A stretch of 43,441 nucleotides of DNA from Hyphomonas sp. UBA5111 (GTDB lineage Bacteria > Pseudomonadota > Alphaproteobacteria > Caulobacterales > Hyphomonadaceae). This document shows positions 33,441-41,647 of this stretch, in pieces. A program made the position numbers and the translations under genes. Within the stretch, counting starts at the first letter, position 1; every line of letters starts with the position of its first letter. The notes below the pieces were generated by a model that was not told the DNA's origin, did no database searches, and saw nothing but the letters and a program-made list of their open reading frames with translations. The stretch is from NCBI GenBank assembly GCA_002414505.1, contig DHZF01000136.1, positions 38,786-82,226 on the forward strand, given 5' to 3'.

Positions 33441-33914
33441 ATGGCTGAGCTGGCAGATATTGGCATTCCGGACTCGCGGGCCGGAGAAATCGTCCGGGGG
33501 ACGCGGCGACTGCTTGGCGGGCTCGGCTTTTTCGGCGTGACGGAAATGAGCCTGGCCAACAATCGCCGGGCGGACATTGCTGCCGTCGGTCCTTCAGGCG
33601 AAATCTGGATGGTGGAGGTAAAGTCGTCGATTGCCGATTTCCGGTCGGATTCGAAATGGCCTGAATACATGCCCTTTTGCGACCAGCTCTATTTCGCCGT
33701 CGCCAGCGATTTCCCGCAGGAGCTTATCCCGGATGAGACGGGGCTGATCGTGGCCGATGCATTCGGTGGGGCGGTCATCCGGGATGCGCCGGAGGACAGG
33801 CTGCCGGCGGCGCGGCGCAAGGCCGTTACCCTGCGCATGGCGCGCCTCGCCGCCATGCGTTTGACCCAGACGGCAGATATCGGCTGGACGGCGGCACCGG
33901 CCTTGCTTACCTGA
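33441..33914 (+). CDS. mmcB: MmcB-family DNA repair nuclease
   Basis: A 157-residue protein of the MmcB family. It has the PD-(D/E)XK nuclease pattern: Asp45 (NNRRADIAAVG), then Glu59 and Lys61 (IWMVEVKSS), with supporting residues FRSDSKWPEYMPFCDQLYFA. In Caulobacter, MmcB is SOS-induced and contributes to mitomycin C resistance. Here an exact LexA box lies in its promoter. A small unknown gene follows after five bases and is probably cotranscribed. Confidence 0.88.
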   Translation: MAELADIGIPDSRAGEIVRGTRRLLGGLGFFGVTEMSLANNRRADIAAVGPSGEIWMVEVKSSIADFRSDSKWPEYMPFCDQLYFAVASDFPQELIPDETGLIVADAFGGAVIRDAPEDRLPAARRKAVTLRMARLAAMRLTQTADIGWTAAPALLT

Positions 33915-33919
33915 GCTTC

Positions 33920-34357
33920 ATGAGTCACGCCTTTCCCATTGCAATACGGGTCGAAGACGCCCTGAAACCGGGCGTCAAAGCGGCCCGTACCCGTAGCGAC
34001 GCTGAAGCGCTTGCGCCCGGCTACATGATCGAGTCGCTATCAACCGACTGGCTCAACGTGACCGAGGAAGAGGCCGAGGCCTATCTGAAATCCCACAATG
34101 ATGAAGAGGGGGCCCACGGCCACCTCCAGAAATATGAAGACAATGAGGGCAAGCCCGTCCTCGCTGTGACCTGGTGGAAACTGGTCGACCCTGCCGTGGT
34201 CACGCGCCTTCCGGCAACGCGCAAGAAAAAACCGGCGACTGAGAAGCCGCCGGTCGAAGACCATACCGATGATCTCTATTTTCGGTCTGGCCGAACCAAG
34301 CCACGCCGCAAGCGCTACATTGATCCTCGCCAGATGGATCTGTTCAAGTCCAGCTAG
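33920..34357 (+). CDS. Unknown protein with a C-terminal sliding-clamp-type motif
   Basis: I do not recognise this 145-residue protein. The first 95 residues look folded (LAPGYMIESLSTDWLNVTEE, then PVLAVTWWKLVDP); the rest is a charged, basic and probably disordered tail (residues 96-137) that ends DPRQMDLFKSS. QMDLF (138-142) fits the bacterial beta-clamp-binding pentapeptide (consensus QLSLF/QLDLF). The gene begins five bases after mmcB and so likely shares its LexA-controlled promoter. A role at the replication clamp during DNA repair is plausible but inferred. The stop overlaps that of tkt (CTAG). Confidence 0.7.
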   Translation: MSHAFPIAIRVEDALKPGVKAARTRSDAEALAPGYMIESLSTDWLNVTEEEAEAYLKSHNDEEGAHGHLQKYEDNEGKPVLAVTWWKLVDPAVVTRLPATRKKKPATEKPPVEDHTDDLYFRSGRTKPRRKRYIDPRQMDLFKSS

Positions 34358-36330
34358 AGCAGGCCCTTGACCGCCTCGGCCACCTTGTCTGCGGTGATAC
34401 CGAAATGCTCGTACAGCTTCTGGTAAGGCGCACTGGCGCCGAAACTGTCCATGCCGACAAAGGCGCCTTTTGAGCCGAGCCAGCGATCCCAACCGAAGCG
34501 GACGCCGGCCTCGACGGCCACTTTTGGCAGGTCACCGCCCAGCGTTTCGCGCTGGTACTTCTCGTCCTGCTGCGCGAACAATTCCATGCATGGCATCGAG
34601 ACGACGCGGACATGGATTTTCTCTTTCGCCAGCTCAGCCTGGGCCTGAAGCGCAATCTCCACTTCCGAACCGGTCGCGATCAGTACCGCAGCTTCGCGCG
34701 ACTTCACGCCGGATGGCGAAACGACATAGCCGCCGAGCGCGCTGAGATTCTCGTCCGTGTGCTCCTTGCGCGCCGGGGCAAGACCCTGGCGGGTAAGCGC
34801 CATTGTGGCGGGGCCGTCGGCATTGTTGAGGGCAACTTCCCAGCATTCGGCAGTTTCGACACCGTCGGCCGGGCGGAAGACCCGCATGTTCGGCATCGCG
34901 CGGAGCGAGGCAACTTGTTCGACCGGCTGGTGGGTCGGGCCGTCTTCGCCGAGGCCGATCGAGTCATGGGTCATGACATGCACCACACGCGCACCCATCA
35001 GGGCGCCGAGCCGGATGGCCGCGCGGCTATAATCCGCAAAGACGAGGAACGTGCCGGAATAGGGGATGATGCCGCCATGCAGCGCCATGCCGTTCATCGC
35101 GGCGGCCATGCCGTGCTCCCGTACACCATAATGGACATACCGGCCCGCCCAGTCGGACGGCGTCATAGGCGTCGTAACCGCAGTCTTCGTATTGTTGGAG
35201 CCTGTCAGGTCAGCTGACCCGCCGACCATTTCCGGGACGAGGTGCGTAAGCACTTCGAGGGCGGCGCCGCTCCACTGACGGGTAGCTTTCTTCTCGCCGC
35301 CTTCAACGACCGCCTTCTTGTACTTGATGATCGCCTTGGAGAGGTTTTTCGGCAGGCGTCCGGCCATGGCGGCGTTGAACTCGCCCTTGTGCGGCGAGGC
35401 CATCTGGCGCTCTTTCCAGGCCTTTCGGGCCTCGGCGCCGCGTTCGCCGACCTTCTTCCAGGCTTTCTCGATGGCAGCGGGAACTTCGAACGGCGCGTGA
35501 GGCCAGCCGATATTCTCGCGGATACCGGCGATCTCGTCGGGGCCGTAAGGACCGCCATGAGCCTTGCCGGTACCGGCCAGCTTGGGCGCGCCATACCCGA
35601 TGATGGTCTTGACCGCGAGGAAGACGGGCTGCTTCTGTTTCTGGGCCCATTTCAGGGCCGCCTCGACGTCTTTCTCGTCATGGCCGTCCACTTTGCGGGT
35701 GATCCAGCCGGAGGCTTCAAGCCGTGCGCACTGGTCGGTGGAATCTGCGACATCGATGTTGCCGTCGATGGTTACCGAATTGTCGTCCCAGAGGACGATC
35801 AGGCGGTCGAGTTTCATGTGACCCGCGAGCGTGATCGCTTCCTGGCTGACGCCTTCCATCAGGCAGCCATCACCAACGATCACGTAGGTCTTGTGGTCAA
35901 CGAGGTCGTCACCGAAGCGCGCATTCAGATGACGTTCTGCCATCGCCATGCCGACGGCGGTGGCGATGCCCTGGCCCAGCGGGCCGGTCGTCGTCTCGAC
36001 ACCCTTGGTGACGAAGTTCTCAGGGTGGCCGGGTGTGTTCGCACCGAGCTGGCGGAAATTACGGATGTCATCCCGGCTGACGGATTTGTAGCCGGTGAGG
36101 TGCAGCAACGAATAGATCAGCATCGAGCCGTGGCCCGCCGACAGGATGAACCGGTCGCGGTCTGGCCAGTCAGGCTGGGAGGCGTCAAATTTCAGGAATT
36201 TGCGGAAAAGGACGGTTGCAGCGTCTGCCATGCCGAGCGGCAGGCCGACATGTCCGGATTTGGCCGCCTCGACGGCGTCCATGGATAGGGCGCGGACGGC
36301 GTTTGCCATGTCGCGGTTCGTGACAGCCAT
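34354..36330 (-). CDS. tkt: Transketolase
   Basis: A 658-residue transketolase of normal length. It transfers two-carbon units in the pentose phosphate pathway and uses thiamine diphosphate. The cofactor-binding part has VGDGCLMEGVSQEAITLAGH and LWDDNSVTIDG; the middle pyrimidine-binding part has VREHGMAAAMNGMALHGG and HDSIGLGEDGPTHQPVEQVA. The N-terminus starts with SGHVGLPLGMADAATVLF. AAAGGAG precedes the ATG. It is divergent from the coiled-coil/zapA pair. Confidence 0.97.
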   Translation of the reverse strand: MAVTNRDMANAVRALSMDAVEAAKSGHVGLPLGMADAATVLFRKFLKFDASQPDWPDRDRFILSAGHGSMLIYSLLHLTGYKSVSRDDIRNFRQLGANTPGHPENFVTKGVETTTGPLGQGIATAVGMAMAERHLNARFGDDLVDHKTYVIVGDGCLMEGVSQEAITLAGHMKLDRLIVLWDDNSVTIDGNIDVADSTDQCARLEASGWITRKVDGHDEKDVEAALKWAQKQKQPVFLAVKTIIGYGAPKLAGTGKAHGGPYGPDEIAGIRENIGWPHAPFEVPAAIEKAWKKVGERGAEARKAWKERQMASPHKGEFNAAMAGRLPKNLSKAIIKYKKAVVEGGEKKATRQWSGAALEVLTHLVPEMVGGSADLTGSNNTKTAVTTPMTPSDWAGRYVHYGVREHGMAAAMNGMALHGGIIPYSGTFLVFADYSRAAIRLGALMGARVVHVMTHDSIGLGEDGPTHQPVEQVASLRAMPNMRVFRPADGVETAECWEVALNNADGPATMALTRQGLAPARKEHTDENLSALGGYVVSPSGVKSREAAVLIATGSEVEIALQAQAELAKEKIHVRVVSMPCMELFAQQDEKYQRETLGGDLPKVAVEAGVRFGWDRWLGSKGAFVGMDSFGASAPYQKLYEHFGITADKVAEAVKGLL

Positions 36331-36431
36331 TCTGCTGGTCTCCTTTGGTTTGCGGAAGTCGTAGGCCAGACTAAGGCCGTTGCGTCAAGTCGCTTGGCGG
36401 ATTGGGATAATACCGTTACTTCATTGTGTAT

Positions 36432-36713
36432 ATGAGTGAAATCGATCCTGCCATCCGCCAGCTTGATGAGGCGTTGATACGACTGGAAGGCGCGCTCGAC
36501 AGCCTGATGGCGCGCGCCGGCAATCCTGACGTGATCAAAGCCGAGCTTGCCGCCCTCGTTTCCGACCGATCTGACCTGGCCGAACAGCTCGATGCATCTC
36601 TGGCACGGGAAAAGCAATTGCAGCTGTTGGCAGACGAAGCAAGCGAGGCCCTTGGCTCTGCCATCGAGGAAGTCCGCGCCGCCATTGGCCGGGAAGGGCA
36701 GCCGGATGGCTAA
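36432..36713 (+). CDS. Small coiled-coil protein upstream of zapA
   Basis: A 93-residue, wholly helical protein (IRQLDEALIRLEGALDSLMA, then SDRSDLAEQLDASLAREKQL). Small coiled-coil genes commonly precede zapA in alphaproteobacteria (DUF4164-like). A link to cell division is likely from context only. I chose the ATG; a GTG two codons upstream is also possible. It overlaps zapA by eight bases. Confidence 0.7.
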   Translation: MSEIDPAIRQLDEALIRLEGALDSLMARAGNPDVIKAELAALVSDRSDLAEQLDASLAREKQLQLLADEASEALGSAIEEVRAAIGREGQPDG

Positions 36714-37014
36714 GGCAGATATCCAGCTTCGCGGCCGGTCATATTCCATTGCCTGCGCTCCCGGACAGGAGAGCCGCATTCAGGCCCTGTCCAGGCAACT
36801 TGATGCGCGGGTGAACCAGATCGCAGGGGCGGTCGGTGACATTGGTGATGAGCGCCTGCTGCTGATCACGGCGCTGGCCTTGCTGGACGAACTGGATTCG
36901 GCGCGCCGCTCAGCGCCCGGCAGCGCCACCAGCGAAGCCAGGGCCGCCGAAGCCCTGATCAAGGCGGCCAGTCGGATCACCTCATTGGCAGAACGGATGG
37001 AAAGCGGCAGCTGA
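36706..37014 (+). CDS. zapA: ZapA, cell division protein
   Basis: A 102-residue ZapA: an N-terminal domain with ADIQLRGRSYSIACAPGQES and a C-terminal helix that would form the coiled coil of the dimer. ZapA bundles FtsZ filaments at midcell. The chosen ATG overlaps the end of the preceding gene; an open frame further upstream is a shadow of that gene. In many proteobacteria 6S RNA follows zapA; here only about 78 bases remain before the next gene. Confidence 0.9.
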   Translation: MAKADIQLRGRSYSIACAPGQESRIQALSRQLDARVNQIAGAVGDIGDERLLLITALALLDELDSARRSAPGSATSEARAAEALIKAASRITSLAERMESGS

Positions 37015-37092
37015 TCCCCGCGACGCTTTGCGCGTGGCAAACAGCCTCTCGCGCTTTATGCTCTCCTCTTCACGTTGCTTGAAAGGCCGCCC

Positions 37093-37305
37093 ATGCAAAC
37101 CATCCTGATGACTGGCTTCTACGTTGCGCTTGCGGCGCTGGTGGTCGTACTGGGGATCGGCATCGCCAACATCGCCCGTACCGATGACAAACAGGCAAGC
37201 CGGTCCAACAAGCTGATGCGTCTGCGCATCATGATTCAGGCGATCGTGATTGTGCTCCTTGTTGCGCTTGGCGTAACGTTGGGTGCAGTCAAGATCGGTT
37301 TCTGA
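37093..37305 (+). CDS. Twin transmembrane helix small protein
   Basis: A 70-residue membrane protein with two helices (FYVALAALVVVLGIGIANIA and IMIQAIVIVLLVALGVTLGA) joined by a short charged loop with SRSNKLMRLRI. This form (HIG1-like) is regularly found just upstream of the cob(I)alamin adenosyltransferase gene in alphaproteobacteria. The function is unknown. I chose the ATG; an in-frame TTG 18 bases upstream is less likely. Confidence 0.8.
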   Translation: MQTILMTGFYVALAALVVVLGIGIANIARTDDKQASRSNKLMRLRIMIQAIVIVLLVALGVTLGAVKIGF

Positions 37306-37316
37306 GGGCGCGCGTC

Positions 37317-37889
37317 ATGGTCAAACTGGACAAGATCTACACCCGCTCCGGTGACAAGGGAAAAACACGCCTCTCGACAGGTGAGCCGGTCGACAAATGG
37401 CATCCGCGCGTCGTTGCCTATGGCACGGTAGATGAGACCAATGCCGCGCTCGGTGTGGCCGCGCTCAAGGCCGAGGGTGATATGCTCGCCGCCATCCGCC
37501 GTATCCAGAACGATCTGTTTGATCTTGGCGCTGACCTTGCAACGCCAGACCGAGGCAAGACCCTCGAATGGACTCCGTTGCGCATCATTGAAAGCCAGGT
37601 GAAACGGCTTGAAACCGAAATCGACGCGATGAACGAGCATCTCGCCCCATTGGACAGCTTCATCCTGCCGGGCGGCAGCGACCTCGCCGCGCACTTCCAT
37701 GTCGCGCGGACGCTGTGCCGCAGGGCCGAGCGGGAAGTGGCGGAAGTCTTCGCGATGGAAGACGAAATCGTCAGCCCCGAAGCGCTTGCCTATATCAACC
37801 GACTGTCGGACTGGATGTTCGTCGCCGGCCGTGTTGCCAATAATAATGGCGCCGACGACGTCAAATGGGTGCCCGGCGCGAACCGCTAG
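37317..37889 (+). CDS. Cob(I)alamin adenosyltransferase, PduO type
   Basis: A 190-residue adenosyltransferase that makes adenosylcobalamin from ATP and cob(I)alamin. The ATP-binding start YTRSGDKGKTRLSTGE, then YGTVDETNAALGVA, and later FILPGGSDLAAHFHVARTLC with RRAEREV are family signatures. It follows the twin-helix gene after 11 bases. The stop overlaps that of the next, convergent gene (CTAG). No cobalamin riboswitch is seen upstream. Confidence 0.94.
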   Translation: MVKLDKIYTRSGDKGKTRLSTGEPVDKWHPRVVAYGTVDETNAALGVAALKAEGDMLAAIRRIQNDLFDLGADLATPDRGKTLEWTPLRIIESQVKRLETEIDAMNEHLAPLDSFILPGGSDLAAHFHVARTLCRRAEREVAEVFAMEDEIVSPEALAYINRLSDWMFVAGRVANNNGADDVKWVPGANR

Positions 37890-38851
37890 GCGCGCTGCGT
37901 GTCTCGCACCTCTGCCATCAGGCCGAACAATTCGATCACGGGTGTAACCACGCCATCCCCGCGATATTCCCGGTAGAGCGTATCGACATTGACGGCGATG
38001 CGTTCGGCGTCGCCCCAACTTGAATAGTCCCCGAGAGCAAAATTCAGCGCGGCATCGCGCACACTTAGGCCAGCCTCAAATCGCCTGCGCGCTTCGGCGT
38101 CCACGAATTTGAGGTATTCAGCAACTCGGCGGACGCCCGCCTTGTCCGTCACCGGACCATGCCCCGGCACAATGACATCGACGTCCATCTCGCAAATCCG
38201 GTCGCACGCTCCGATCCAGTTGGAGACAGGCCCTGCCCACATCAGAGGCGTGCCATCAATGAACAGGATATCGCCCGTGAAAACCGTCTTGTCGCCGGGC
38301 ACATGCACCAGTACGTCGCCTTCTGTATGGGCAGGGCCGACTTCGATCAGCTCGACCGCCTTGTCGCCGACTTTCAGATCCATCTGACCTGTAAAGGTCT
38401 GTGTCGGTGCGCGCTCCTCAACGCTGTCAAAATCGAACGGCGCAAAGATGTCGGCAAAATAGCTGCCGGCAGGTCCAAGCTGCCCGCCGAGCTTCTTGAA
38501 CTGGGCCAGCATGGCAGGGGGCACTTCAACCATTTCCTTCGCGCTGGCTTCCGACGCGATGATCTCCGCCTGCGGACAACAGCCATTGCCATGACAATGA
38601 TCGCCATTTGCGTGCGTATTGACGATGACACCAATGTCCTCTGCGGCAAGACCGGTCGCATCCTGCATCGCACCCAGCATGGTGCGGGTAAGCGGCATGT
38701 CGAACAGCGTGTCCACGAGCAGAGACTGGTCACCGTCCCGGATCAGGCCAGCATTCGACCAGCCCCATCCGCCATCCGGCTGCAGCCAGGCATAAAGCCC
38801 GTTGCCGAGATCCTTCAGGCCATGTGTATAGGTCCAGCGTTCAGCCATCAT
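37886..38851 (-). CDS. Metallo-beta-lactamase-fold hydrolase
   Basis: A 321-residue MBL-fold protein. The metal motif reads NTHANGDHCHG (His80, Asp84, His85, with Asn in the second position of HxHxDH). Further metal ligands are likely in GPAHTEGDVLVH and in VPGHGPVTDKAG. The substrate is unknown; the family includes lactonases, glyoxalase II-like and quinoprotein-associated hydrolases. There is no signal peptide. It stands alone between two operons. Confidence 0.88.
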   Translation of the reverse strand: MMAERWTYTHGLKDLGNGLYAWLQPDGGWGWSNAGLIRDGDQSLLVDTLFDMPLTRTMLGAMQDATGLAAEDIGVIVNTHANGDHCHGNGCCPQAEIIASEASAKEMVEVPPAMLAQFKKLGGQLGPAGSYFADIFAPFDFDSVEERAPTQTFTGQMDLKVGDKAVELIEVGPAHTEGDVLVHVPGDKTVFTGDILFIDGTPLMWAGPVSNWIGACDRICEMDVDVIVPGHGPVTDKAGVRRVAEYLKFVDAEARRRFEAGLSVRDAALNFALGDYSSWGDAERIAVNVDTLYREYRGDGVVTPVIELFGLMAEVRDTQRA

Positions 38852-38902
38852 GTTCTCCCGTCCTCGCCCGCATCAAGTCAGGGAATGGACGGGAGGGCAA
38901 GG

Positions 38903-41647
38903 TCAGAACCGGTCGAGCAGGCGGCGAAGGTATTCGCGCTCTTCCTCATCGTCGGATTCATTGTAGCGCTGGCGCAGCTCTTCGAGGATGTCCTTGGCGC
39001 GCTGTCGTTCGCTTGCATCCGGAATGTTGACCTCTTCGCCACTATTGCCCGGTCCGCCGGCGGGGCGACCGAAGGGATCGCTGGTCTGAGCGTCCTGGCC
39101 ATTGCGCTCGCGTTCCAGCGTGTCGAGGCGTTCGGCCAGGTCGCGCGAGATTTCGGAGAGGGCGTTGGTGGCCATTTCCTGATTGCGGGCGGCGCGGCGC
39201 TCATTGCCTTGTTGCAGCGCGTCTTCGGCCTGACGCTGGGCGCGGCGAATATCTTCCAGCGCGTCGGGATCGACGCGCCCTTCGAGCGCATTCTCGCCTT
39301 CCGTGCCGGCGCCTAATCCCTGTTCGCGGGCAAATTCCTCGACCAGCCGACCAAGGCGGGCCTGCCGCTCGGCAAGGGATTCCGATTGTCCGGGACCAGA
39401 GCCTTCACCTTCATTGCCTTCGGCAAACTCTCCGCCGCCGCTGCCGGGACGTTCGCCATTCTCCTCGCCACCCCCTTGCGGGGCTTCGGTCTGGCCGCTG
39501 CCCGCTTCGCCGCCGCCGGGTTCGCCAGATTCCTGTCCCTGCTGAGTGCCGGATTGCTGGCCGGGTTGTTGGCCAGGCGCCTGGCCACCCTGTTCCTGTC
39601 CTGACTGGCTAGGGCGTTCGCCGCGTTCCTGGGCCAGCGTGTCATCATTCAGTTGGCGCTGCTCACGCAGGATTTCGGACAGACGGCGCATGGCATCGGT
39701 CAGTTCCTGTTCTTCCGGCGGCAGGTCTTCCTGCTCGCCATCAGCCTGCTGTCCGGGCATGCCCGGCATGCCACCCGAGCCGGACTGACCCTGCTGGAAT
39801 TCGAGATTTTGCAGCATGTTCGTGATGTCGGACAACAGCTGGCGGGCCTGGTCCGTCGCGCCGGTCTCGGTGAGGTCCTGCAGGGCATTCAGCATGTCCT
39901 CGAAATCCTGCCCGCCGAGATCTGGCCCGCCGGACATGGCTTCCTGATCCATTTGCATTTGCGGCTGCTCGCCGCCATTGGCGATGGCCTCGGCCATCTT
40001 GGCGGCAAGGTACTCATTTGCCGCATCCCGGAAGGCTTCCATGCGCTGCTTGATCTCGTCTTCGGAGGCGCCATCACGCAGGGCCTGTTCGAGGGCCCGG
40101 CGCGCGGCTTCAAGCCGTCTCAGCGCATCGGCTGCGCTGCCATATTCGGCGCGTAGCGCCAGCGCCCAGAGCAGGGGATCTACCTGTTCGGCTTCGTCTT
40201 TTGTGGCGGCTGTGTCGAGGATGCTCCGGGCAGTCCGGAAGGTGAGGTAGACGCCCTGGTCACGGATATAGCGCTCGCCCTTATAGGTCATCGCATCCAG
40301 CATCAGCGCGGCTTTCTGGATATCTGGCGGGGCGGTGCCGAGGCGATTTGCGGCGGTCAGATTGAGGGTATCCTGTTGCAGCGCGTCGTCATTCTTCGAC
40401 AGGTCAGCATAGTCGCGTGGCTCACGGAGTACCGTGACGCGAACTTCCTGCGCAACCCGGGCGATCGGGTCGAGGAAGAGTTTTTCGGGCAGCTTGAACT
40501 CTACTGGGGCGCTGAGGCCGGTCTGACCGGCGCCATCGGTCGCGACGAGGCGCAGGGTGACCGGCATTCCGGCCCAGCGATGCCGTGTCAGGTCAAGTTG
40601 GGTGATATCCTCGGCGGATGTGGGCGCCGCGCCGGACAGGGGAATTCCCACATGGTCGGCTTCGTCCGGCGCAGCCGGGTTGGGCGTTTGCAATCTGATC
40701 TGAAGCTCCAGCGAGGAGACGCCATAATCATCCGATACGGCCCAGGCGATTTCAGTCCGGTCCTGCCGTCCCATTTCAGGCGCCTTCACGAAGCGCGCGA
40801 CCGGCGCGTCATCTGGAGAGGTGAGCAATTGCCAGCCCGCCCGCTCGCCCCACCAGTTCACGGACAGGCGTGTGTCCTCGACAATCTTCGCCCGGGCTTC
40901 ATAGGCGCCATCGGGCGTCGGTTCGAACCGCTGCTTGTGGGTGGTTTCGCCCTTCAGGATCAGTTTGGGCGCGCTATGGGCCTGGGTGCGCAGGGTCACT
41001 TCAGAGCCTTCCGGCACGCGTACATTCTGCAACTCAGGTGTCAGGAAGATTGGCGCGCGGCCAGTATGTTCCGGCGGTGTGATCCAGGCTTCGACCACCA
41101 TGCCGTCAGCGCCCACAAGGGCGCCATAGTCCGGAAACAGGGCGCGTTGCAGGCGTGCGTCAGCATCCGTTCCGGCAAACACACCCATCAGGACGAGCAG
41201 GGCCGGCAGGACGGCTCGCATCCAGTAGGGGTCGAGGCGGTTCCAGTCCCGCGACAGGGAGGGCGGCTTCAGGCGTTTGGCTTCTTCCAGCAGGCGCAGG
41301 CGATGCTTCTGCCACAATTTCTGCGATCCGCGGCTCACGCTTGCCGGGCGGTCGGTCAGGGACGAGACGGGCCGTAAATCTGATTGCTGATCGAGCAGGC
41401 GCGCGGCGTCCTCACGGCTGACGGGCGTATAGCGCCGGCCGCCTTGCAGGATGAACAGGATGGATCCGCCGAGGAAAAGGATCGTCGCCACGGCGGCGAC
41501 GGCCGCGCCCATGCGGTCAATGACGCCCGCCAGAGCAATGGCCAGAAAGATCGCAACAAAGGTCAGGAAGGGCCAGAACGCCTTGAAGAAGGCATAGACC
41601 GTCAGCTTCCGCCGTGTGGCGGAAACCTTGGCGTGGAGCGCCTTCAT
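38903..41647 (-). CDS. TIGR02302-family membrane protein
   Basis: A 914-residue protein of the alphaproteobacterial TIGR02302 (DUF4175-like) family, function unknown. Three hydrophobic segments lie in the N-terminal 160 residues (for example FWPFLTFVAIFLAIALAGVI and AVLPALLVLMGVFAG). A periplasmic-type beta region follows (about 180-400), then helices. Residues of about 615-760 are a very Gln/Gly/Glu-rich stretch, then a helical Glu/Arg-rich C-terminus. I chose the ATG in the ATGA overlap with lysA; an in-frame TTG 18 bases upstream is less likely. Cotranscription with lysA is expected. Confidence 0.88.
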   Translation of the reverse strand: MKALHAKVSATRRKLTVYAFFKAFWPFLTFVAIFLAIALAGVIDRMGAAVAAVATILFLGGSILFILQGGRRYTPVSREDAARLLDQQSDLRPVSSLTDRPASVSRGSQKLWQKHRLRLLEEAKRLKPPSLSRDWNRLDPYWMRAVLPALLVLMGVFAGTDADARLQRALFPDYGALVGADGMVVEAWITPPEHTGRAPIFLTPELQNVRVPEGSEVTLRTQAHSAPKLILKGETTHKQRFEPTPDGAYEARAKIVEDTRLSVNWWGERAGWQLLTSPDDAPVARFVKAPEMGRQDRTEIAWAVSDDYGVSSLELQIRLQTPNPAAPDEADHVGIPLSGAAPTSAEDITQLDLTRHRWAGMPVTLRLVATDGAGQTGLSAPVEFKLPEKLFLDPIARVAQEVRVTVLREPRDYADLSKNDDALQQDTLNLTAANRLGTAPPDIQKAALMLDAMTYKGERYIRDQGVYLTFRTARSILDTAATKDEAEQVDPLLWALALRAEYGSAADALRRLEAARRALEQALRDGASEDEIKQRMEAFRDAANEYLAAKMAEAIANGGEQPQMQMDQEAMSGGPDLGGQDFEDMLNALQDLTETGATDQARQLLSDITNMLQNLEFQQGQSGSGGMPGMPGQQADGEQEDLPPEEQELTDAMRRLSEILREQRQLNDDTLAQERGERPSQSGQEQGGQAPGQQPGQQSGTQQGQESGEPGGGEAGSGQTEAPQGGGEENGERPGSGGGEFAEGNEGEGSGPGQSESLAERQARLGRLVEEFAREQGLGAGTEGENALEGRVDPDALEDIRRAQRQAEDALQQGNERRAARNQEMATNALSEISRDLAERLDTLERERNGQDAQTSDPFGRPAGGPGNSGEEVNIPDASERQRAKDILEELRQRYNESDDEEEREYLRRLLDRF

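Noticed and set aside
35242..36288. A 348-residue frame antisense to transketolase
   Set aside because: It is a shadow of a highly conserved enzyme gene in a GC-rich genome.
37015..37092. Place where 6S RNA often follows zapA
   Set aside because: Only about 78 bases are free, too short for a 6S RNA of around 160 bases, and no fitting long hairpin is seen.
37015..37316. Cobalamin riboswitch before the adenosyltransferase
   Set aside because: The upstream space is filled by the twin-helix gene, and no B12-box-like sequence was noticed.
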